In this document: piece by piece, positions 59,199 through 64,000 of the stretch
Position numbering within the stretch: the stretch's first letter is position 1
Layout of the letters: each line of letters opens with the position of its first letter
Assembly: GCF_043195195.1 (NCBI RefSeq)
Contig: NZ_JBAFWT010000001.1
Span: 186,001 to 250,000, forward strand
DNA: 64,000 bases
Reading direction: 5' to 3'
From: NCEH01 sp043195195
GTDB lineage: Bacteria; Pseudomonadota; Alphaproteobacteria; Rhizobiales; Xanthobacteraceae
Position numbers and translations under genes: made by a program
Notes under the pieces: model-generated
Database searches by the model: none
The model's input: the letters and a program-made list of their open reading frames with translations, nothing else
What the model was told of the DNA's origin: nothing

Positions 59199-60407
59199 TC
59201 ACGCCCCCGCATACATGCGGCCGGGGTTGAGCAGGCCCTTGGGATCGAAGCTCGCCTTCACCCGCTGGCTCAAGGCCGCGTGGGCGGGTTCGAGCGGCTG
59301 GAACACGGCGCCGGCGCGCTGCGCCGGGTCCGCGCGCACCAGGGTCGCGTGGCCGCCGTGGGGCGCAAGATGGGCGCGCACCGCCTCGGCCTGGGGCCGG
59401 GCATCGGGCATCTGCACCCACACCAGCCCACCGGCCCAGTCGCAGAAGGCCTCTGCGTCGAGATCCCGCGCCAATTGGGCCGCAAGATGCGGCCCGGCCA
59501 TGGGCGGGGTGGAAATGCGCCAGACCGCCCGTTCCCGCGTGCCCGCGAACGGCAGCACGTCGCGCACGCCGGCCCATAGCGCGGCAGACGCTTCCGCCTC
59601 GAGCACCTCGACCCCGCCGAACGGCATCAGCACGCGGATCAGCATCGCGCGGCGCGCCTTCACCGAGGGTTCGAACCCTTCCAGGCGCAGAGCCACCACG
59701 GAACGGTCGGTTTCAAGCTGCGGCAGGCGGGGTGCGAGGGCCGCAGGAAGGGTGGCGGCGGCGGAAACCTCGCAGGACGAGCCCATGGCCGCGCTCATGG
59801 CGCGCGCGCTCGAATCCGCGTCCAAGGCGAACACGACGAGGGTTTCCTGCGTGGGCGGGCGCGGAATCACCTTCAGCGTCACCTCGCTGAGCACGCCGAG
59901 GGTGCCGTAGGACCCCGCCAGCAGGCGCGGCAGGTCGTAGCCGGTGACATTCTTCACCACCCGCCCGCCGGACTTGAACACTTCCCCCCGCCCGGAGATG
60001 GCCCGCGCGCCGAGCGCATGGTCGCGCGCCGCGCCGTGGCTGATGCGCCGCGGACCCGACAGATTGCAGGCGAACACGCCGCCGATGCTGCCTGCGCCGG
60101 AGGGTCCCCCCAGCAGCGGGCCGTAATCCATGGGCTCGAACGCCATCATCTGCCCGTTCTCGGCGAGCAGCGCCTCGATCTGCGCAATCGGCGTGCCGGC
60201 GCGGGCGGAGAGCACCAGTTCCCCCGGCTCATAGAGGGTGACGCCCTGCACGGCCGAGACGTCGAGGGTGCGGTCGGTCTGGCTTGCCCGGCCGAGGCCG
60301 CGCTTGGAGCCGTGGCCCACCACCTCCAGCGTCTTGCCTGCGGCAAGCGCCATGGTGACGGCTTCGGCGATCTCCGCCTCGTCCTGGACTTTCACGATAT
60401 CGGACAT
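59199..60407 (-). CDS. glcE: glycolate oxidase FAD-binding subunit
   Basis: 402 residues from the ATG at 60407 (MSDIVKVQDEAEIAEAVTMA). The FAD PCMH domain shows TLEVVGHGSKRGLGRASQ, LSARAGTPIAQIEALLAENG, PSGAGSIGGVFACNLSGPRR and FKSGGRVVKNVTGYDLPRLL, as in GlcE. It lacks the C-terminal domain of GlcD. 25 nt after glcD in the same operon. Confidence 0.94.
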   Translation of the reverse strand: MSDIVKVQDEAEIAEAVTMALAAGKTLEVVGHGSKRGLGRASQTDRTLDVSAVQGVTLYEPGELVLSARAGTPIAQIEALLAENGQMMAFEPMDYGPLLGGPSGAGSIGGVFACNLSGPRRISHGAARDHALGARAISGRGEVFKSGGRVVKNVTGYDLPRLLAGSYGTLGVLSEVTLKVIPRPPTQETLVVFALDADSSARAMSAAMGSSCEVSAAATLPAALAPRLPQLETDRSVVALRLEGFEPSVKARRAMLIRVLMPFGGVEVLEAEASAALWAGVRDVLPFAGTRERAVWRISTPPMAGPHLAAQLARDLDAEAFCDWAGGLVWVQMPDARPQAEAVRAHLAPHGGHATLVRADPAQRAGAVFQPLEPAHAALSQRVKASFDPKGLLNPGRMYAGA

Positions 60408-60432
60408 GGGACTTCCTGGCCGTGACGGCCGC

Positions 60433-61929
60433 TCAGAAACGAGGAATGTCGGGAAACGGCACCTGGCCACCGCTCACATGCATGCGGCCGAGTTCGGCGC
60501 AGCGCTGGAGCGTCGGGAACACCTTGCCGGGATTGAGCAGGTTCTGGTCGTCGAAGGCGCATTTCAGCCGCTGCTGATGGGCAAGGTCCACCTCATTGAA
60601 CATGGTGGGCATCAGGTCGCGCTTTTCCACGCCCACGCCATGCTCGCCGGTGAGCACGCCGCCCACCTCCACGCACAGGCGCAGGATGTCGGACCCGAAG
60701 GATTCCGCCGCGTCCAGTTCCCCCGGCTTGTTCGCATCATAGAGAATGAGCGGATGCAGATTGCCGTCGCCGGCGTGGAACACATTGGCCACCCGCAAGC
60801 CGTATTGGGCCGACATCTCCCGCATGCGCGCCAGCACCAAAGGCAATTGCTTGCGCGGGATGGTGCCGTCCATGCAGAGATAATCGGGCGAGAGGCGCCC
60901 CACCGCCGGGAAGGCGGCCTTGCGGCCGGCCCAGAAGCCGAGCCGCTCCTCCTCGGTCTGCGACACCCGCAAGGTGGAGGCGTTGCAGCCCTTGGCGATC
61001 GCCGTCACCTCCCCCAGCAGATGGGCGCATTCGGCTTCCGGCCCGTCCAGCTCGACGATCAGCAGCGCTTCGACGTCGAGCGGATAGCCCACGTTCACGA
61101 ACGCCTCGGCGGCGGCGATGGCGTCGCGGTCCATCATCTCGATGCCGCCGGGAATGATGCCGGCGCTGATGATGCGCGCCACGCATTCCCCCGCATCCTC
61201 GGACGTTGGAAAGCCCACCAGCACCGCGCGGGCGGTCTCCGGCTTCTTCAACAGGCGCACCGTGACTTCCGTGACCACCCCGAGCAATCCCTCGGAACCG
61301 ACGATCACCCCGAGCAGGTCCAGCGCGCCGGGATCGAGATGCTTGCCGCCGAGCCGCACGATCTCGCCGGTGATCAGCACCAGTTCCACGCCCAGCACGT
61401 TATTGGTGGTCAGCCCGTATTTCAGGCAGTGCACGCCGCCGGAATTCTCGCCCACATTGCCGCCGATGGTGCAGGCGATCTGCGAGGAGGGATCGGGGGC
61501 ATAATAGAAGCCCTCATGCTCCACCGCGCGGGTGATGCCGAGATTGGTCACGCCCGGCTGCACCACGGCGCAGCGGTTGGCGAAATCGATGTCCAGCACC
61601 TTGTTGAACTTGCCCATGGCGAGCAGCACGCCGTCCTGCAGCGGCAGGGCACCGCCGGACAGCGAGGTTCCCGCCCCGCGCGGCACCACGCGGACATTGT
61701 TGTCGTGGCAATATTTCAGCACGCGCGCCACCTGCTCGGTGGTGCTCGGAAGCACCACCACCAGCGGCAATTGCTTATAGGCGGTCACCCCGTCGGATTC
61801 GTAGGGGCGCATTTCTTTCTCGTGCGCGATCACGCCTTCGCCGGGCACGATCACACGCAGATCGGCGATGATCTTCTCGCGGTTGGCGAGGGTCGTCTCG
61901 TCCGCTGCCGGAAGCCTGAGGCTCGTCAT
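60433..61929 (-). CDS. glcD: glycolate oxidase catalytic flavin subunit
   Basis: 498 residues from the ATG at 61929 (MTSLRLPAADETTLANREKI). The FAD domain has VVPRGAGTSLSGGALPLQDG and TIGGNVGENSGGVHCLKYGL, the C-terminal domain NVFHAGDGNLHPLILYD and GVLTGEHGVGVEKRDLMP. Oxidises glycolate (and often D-lactate) to glyoxylate as part of GlcDEF. The longer open frame to 62040 enters the regulator's promoter region. First gene of the operon, with a LysR gene divergent 101 nt away. Confidence 0.96.
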   Translation of the reverse strand: MTSLRLPAADETTLANREKIIADLRVIVPGEGVIAHEKEMRPYESDGVTAYKQLPLVVVLPSTTEQVARVLKYCHDNNVRVVPRGAGTSLSGGALPLQDGVLLAMGKFNKVLDIDFANRCAVVQPGVTNLGITRAVEHEGFYYAPDPSSQIACTIGGNVGENSGGVHCLKYGLTTNNVLGVELVLITGEIVRLGGKHLDPGALDLLGVIVGSEGLLGVVTEVTVRLLKKPETARAVLVGFPTSEDAGECVARIISAGIIPGGIEMMDRDAIAAAEAFVNVGYPLDVEALLIVELDGPEAECAHLLGEVTAIAKGCNASTLRVSQTEEERLGFWAGRKAAFPAVGRLSPDYLCMDGTIPRKQLPLVLARMREMSAQYGLRVANVFHAGDGNLHPLILYDANKPGELDAAESFGSDILRLCVEVGGVLTGEHGVGVEKRDLMPTMFNEVDLAHQQRLKCAFDDQNLLNPGKVFPTLQRCAELGRMHVSGGQVPFPDIPRF

Positions 61930-62030
61930 TGCGGCATCCTTGAACCGTTTCCTTTTTTTATAAGTATAATGGGTTCGCAGCGAAAAGCGGTCGCGGATTA
62001 TTTCCGCTACGGCTAAAATCAAAAAAGCAG
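61930..62030. promoter_or_regulatory. divergent promoter region glcDEF / LysR gene
   Basis: 101 nt between the two starts, clearly more AT-rich than the genes. It contains the dyad TTATA-AG-TATAA (61958-61969), which could be part of a LysR operator or a -10 region. No unambiguous T-N11-A box can be chosen by eye. Confidence 0.5.
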
Positions 62031-63035
62031 ATGGAAACAATACGCCGCGCCACCGCCCGCCCCACCGCGCAACGCCGCCCCACGGCCGATACCCGGCCCA
62101 TGATCGGCAATCTCGGGGATCTGGAGATTTTCGCCCGCATCGTCACGGCCGGAAGCCTCTCCGCCGCCGGGCGGGAGCTGGGCCTTTCCCCGCCCGTGGT
62201 CTCCAAGCGGGTCCAGCGGCTGGAGGATCGGCTCGGCGCCCGCCTGTTCCAGCGCACCACCCGCAAGGTCACGCTCACCGAGGCCGGCCAAGGCTTCTAT
62301 GAGCGGGTGGTGGCAATCCTTGCCTCCATCGAGGAAGCGGAGACCCAATTGTCGCGCCGCTCCACCGAGGCGCGCGGGCTGCTGCGGGTGTCGGCGCCCA
62401 CCTCGTTCGGCCGCCTGCACATCGCGCCCCATCTCGGCCCGCTGCTCAACGCCAATCCCGACCTCACCATCGATCTTGAATTGTCCGACGCGTTCGTCGA
62501 CATCGTCGGCGAGGGCTTCGACCTTGCGGTGCGCATCGCCGACCTCAACGATTCCAGCCTCGTCGCCCGTCGCCTCGCCCCGGTCCACCGGGTGCTCTGC
62601 GCGAGCCCGGCCTATCTTGCCCATGCCGGCGTGCCGGAAAGCTTCGCCGATCTCAACGGCCACACGCTGCTCGCCACCCACGGGCAGGACCCCTGGCGGC
62701 TGGAGGGACCGGACGGGCCGGTGACGCAGCGCGTCCATTCCCCGCTGCGCACCAATTCCAACGAAGTGGTGCGCGAGGCGGTTCTGGCCGGGGTGGGCAT
62801 CGCGCTGCGCTCCACCTGGGATGTGGGCCCGGAATTGCGCAACGGCGCGCTTCAGGTGGTGCTGCCGTATTTCCACGCCTCCCATCGCGTCGGCGTGTTC
62901 GCGGTCTATCCCAGCCGCCGCTTCCTGCCGCAGAAGGTGCGGGTGTTCATCGACCATCTCGCCGCGCTCTACGGCTCGGTGCCGCCCTGGGACGAGGGGC
63001 TGGAGGAGGTTCTGGCGCCCACGCGCGCGGCCTGA
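62031..63035 (+). CDS. LysR family transcriptional regulator
   Basis: 334 residues from ATG 62031, or 311 from ATG 62100 (MIGNLGDLEIFARIVTAGSL). The winged helix-turn-helix is at the start of that part: SLSAAGRELGLSPPVVSKRV, RLEDRLGARLFQRTTRKVTL. The effector domain (about 115-330) has LLRVSAPTSFGRLHIAPHL and IVGEGFDLAVRIADLNDSSL, of the CrgA/DsdC-like LysR branch. The first ~23 residues are Arg/Thr-rich and may not be translated. Divergent from glcDEF, so it is the likely regulator of that operon; glycolate as effector is a guess. Confidence 0.9.
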   Translation: METIRRATARPTAQRRPTADTRPMIGNLGDLEIFARIVTAGSLSAAGRELGLSPPVVSKRVQRLEDRLGARLFQRTTRKVTLTEAGQGFYERVVAILASIEEAETQLSRRSTEARGLLRVSAPTSFGRLHIAPHLGPLLNANPDLTIDLELSDAFVDIVGEGFDLAVRIADLNDSSLVARRLAPVHRVLCASPAYLAHAGVPESFADLNGHTLLATHGQDPWRLEGPDGPVTQRVHSPLRTNSNEVVREAVLAGVGIALRSTWDVGPELRNGALQVVLPYFHASHRVGVFAVYPSRRFLPQKVRVFIDHLAALYGSVPPWDEGLEEVLAPTRAA

Positions 63036-63158
63036 GCACGGCATCGGGACGCGCGCGGCAAGCGCACGCATAGCTGACGCAGCGCGCATGTCGAAAACGG
63101 GTTGGTACCTCTCGCAGCGTTGGGCATAAAAGTTCCATGCCCTGCCCCGCCGCGATTC

Positions 63159-63869
63159 ATGACTGAGCCCCGCCCCGCCCCGGTCCGCATCACGTCGGCC
63201 GGCGTGCGCCTCGGCATGAAGGCCATGTGGCCGCTGATGCCGGGAATCGCCGTGTTCGGCGCCGCCTTCGGCGCGGCGGCGGCGCAGAAAGGGTTTTCGG
63301 CCGCGGAAGCCGCCCTTTCCAGCGGCCTCGTGTTCGCCGGCCTCGCCCAGATGGTGGCGCTCGAAGGCTGGACCCAGAGCTGGACCCCGGCGAGCCTGCT
63401 AGCGCTCGCTCTGCTCACCTTCACCGTGAACATGCGCCATTTCCTGATGGCCGCCTCCATGCGTCCCTGGCTCGGACGGCTTCCGGGATGGCAGGCCTAT
63501 GGATCGCTGCTGTTCCTGGCCGACAATAATTGGGCGGCCGCCATGCGCTACCATGCCCATGGAGGCAATGATGCTGGCTTCTTCGTCGGCTCCGGCCTGC
63601 TCACCTGGATCGTCTGGGTGGTTTCGACCGTGGCGGGACAGGTGATCGGCGGCGGCATTCCCGATCCCAAGGCGTTCGCCATCGATCTGGTGGTCCCCGC
63701 CTTCTTCATCGCCATGCTGGTGCCGAACTGGAAGGGCCGGCGCGAGGCCGTCGGCTGGGGGGTCGCGGCCGTGGTGTCGGTGGGCGCGTCCTATCTGGTG
63801 CCGGGCTGGTGGTTCATCGTCATGGGCGCCGTGGCGGGCGCGGTCGCCGGTGGCTTCACCGATGAATAG
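63159..63869 (+). CDS. AzlC family branched-chain amino acid exporter subunit
   Basis: 236 residues from the ATG at 63159. About six to seven membrane helices, with the AzlC features MWPLMPGIAVFGAAFGAAAA, GLVFAGLAQMVALEGW, and TFTVNMRHFLMAASMRPWLG. AzlC works with the small AzlD protein in branched-chain amino acid export. The frame is open upstream to 63102 but conservation starts here. It overlaps azlD by 8 nt. Confidence 0.9.
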   Translation: MTEPRPAPVRITSAGVRLGMKAMWPLMPGIAVFGAAFGAAAAQKGFSAAEAALSSGLVFAGLAQMVALEGWTQSWTPASLLALALLTFTVNMRHFLMAASMRPWLGRLPGWQAYGSLLFLADNNWAAAMRYHAHGGNDAGFFVGSGLLTWIVWVVSTVAGQVIGGGIPDPKAFAIDLVVPAFFIAMLVPNWKGRREAVGWGVAAVVSVGASYLVPGWWFIVMGAVAGAVAGGFTDE

Positions 63870-64000
63870 CGCGCTCGATCCCGGCACGGTGCTGGCCATC
63901 TGCGTGATGGCCGGCGCCACCATCTTCAACCGCACCGCCGGCTTCTTCCTGATGCGGCTGGTGCCGGTGACGCCGCGGGTGCGCCGCATCCTCGATTCGC
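63862..64000 (+). CDS. AzlD-type small membrane protein (cut by window edge)
   Basis: The first 46 codons are visible: MNSALDPGTVLAICVMAGAT, then IFNRTAGFFLMRLVPVTPRV. One membrane helix and the R-x-x-G/P-type loop fit AzlD, and its overlap of 8 nt with azlC supports the pairing. The rest lies beyond the window. Confidence 0.85.
   Translation, partial: MNSALDPGTVLAICVMAGATIFNRTAGFFLMRLVPVTPRVRRILDS

Noticed and set aside
59660..59680. GGTTCGAACCC sequence resembling a tRNA T-arm
   Set aside because: It lies inside glcE in the coding frame and has no tRNA arms around it.

Overview
The window reads as a chromosomal segment of a high-GC alphaproteobacterium of the order Hyphomicrobiales, most likely near the Xanthobacteraceae (inferred from gene content and order, not from a search). 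Supporting signs are a circularly permuted two-piece tmRNA with tag ANDNYAPVAVAA, the alpha-type SspB adaptor, the aroB-aroK / xerD neighbourhood, OlsB for ornithine lipids, and a dcw cluster running into lpxC-bamD-recN. I saw no prophage, insertion sequence, CRISPR array, rRNA or tRNA.

Layout. 1-5.4 kb: aroB (cut by the window edge) and aroK, a tiny membrane protein and xerD on the other strand, then ssrA (tmRNA) directly followed by sspB, a flavin amine oxidase and folA. 5.4-19.3 kb: a duplicated intergenic repeat, a giant AsmA protein, a D-lactate-dehydrogenase-type flavoprotein with an AT-richer 5' end, a thioesterase, prmA, a degenerate GGDEF membrane protein, a parS-like palindrome, uvrD, and divergently a NifA/AnfA-like sigma-54 activator. 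19.3-22.7 kb: the probable target operon of that activator, with three 9-bp iterons, a perfect -24/-12 promoter, an OsmC-like protein, an acyl-CoA-dehydrogenase-like flavoprotein and a rubredoxin-FAD reductase fusion, closed by a terminator. This is the most distinctive unit in the window.

22.7-35.1 kb: housekeeping and envelope genes, including an LpoA-like lipoprotein, a persulfide-dioxygenase-like hydrolase, rsmI-yraN, gshB, a PHA-granule family protein, comM, olsB and arfB. With ssrA-sspB, arfB gives this window two independent ribosome-rescue routes. 35.1-49.9 kb (all minus strand): ftsW-murG-murC-(CDF transporter)-murB-ddlB-ftsQ-ftsA-ftsZ, then lpxC, bamD and recN. The cluster is interrupted by a cation transporter and stops at ftsW; a divergent Lhr-type helicase lies where murD is usually found.

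50-54.3 kb: Lhr helicase and PdeM nuclease of the ligase-associated DNA repair set, separated by about 0.8 kb with repeats and with no ligase nearby. 54.4-64 kb: a DUF2076 protein, malate synthase (aceB), thiE, and glycolate oxidase glcDEF with a divergent LysR regulator. glcDEF makes glyoxylate from glycolate and aceB condenses it with acetyl-CoA, so this end is a C2-acid module. The window closes with azlC and the start of azlD.
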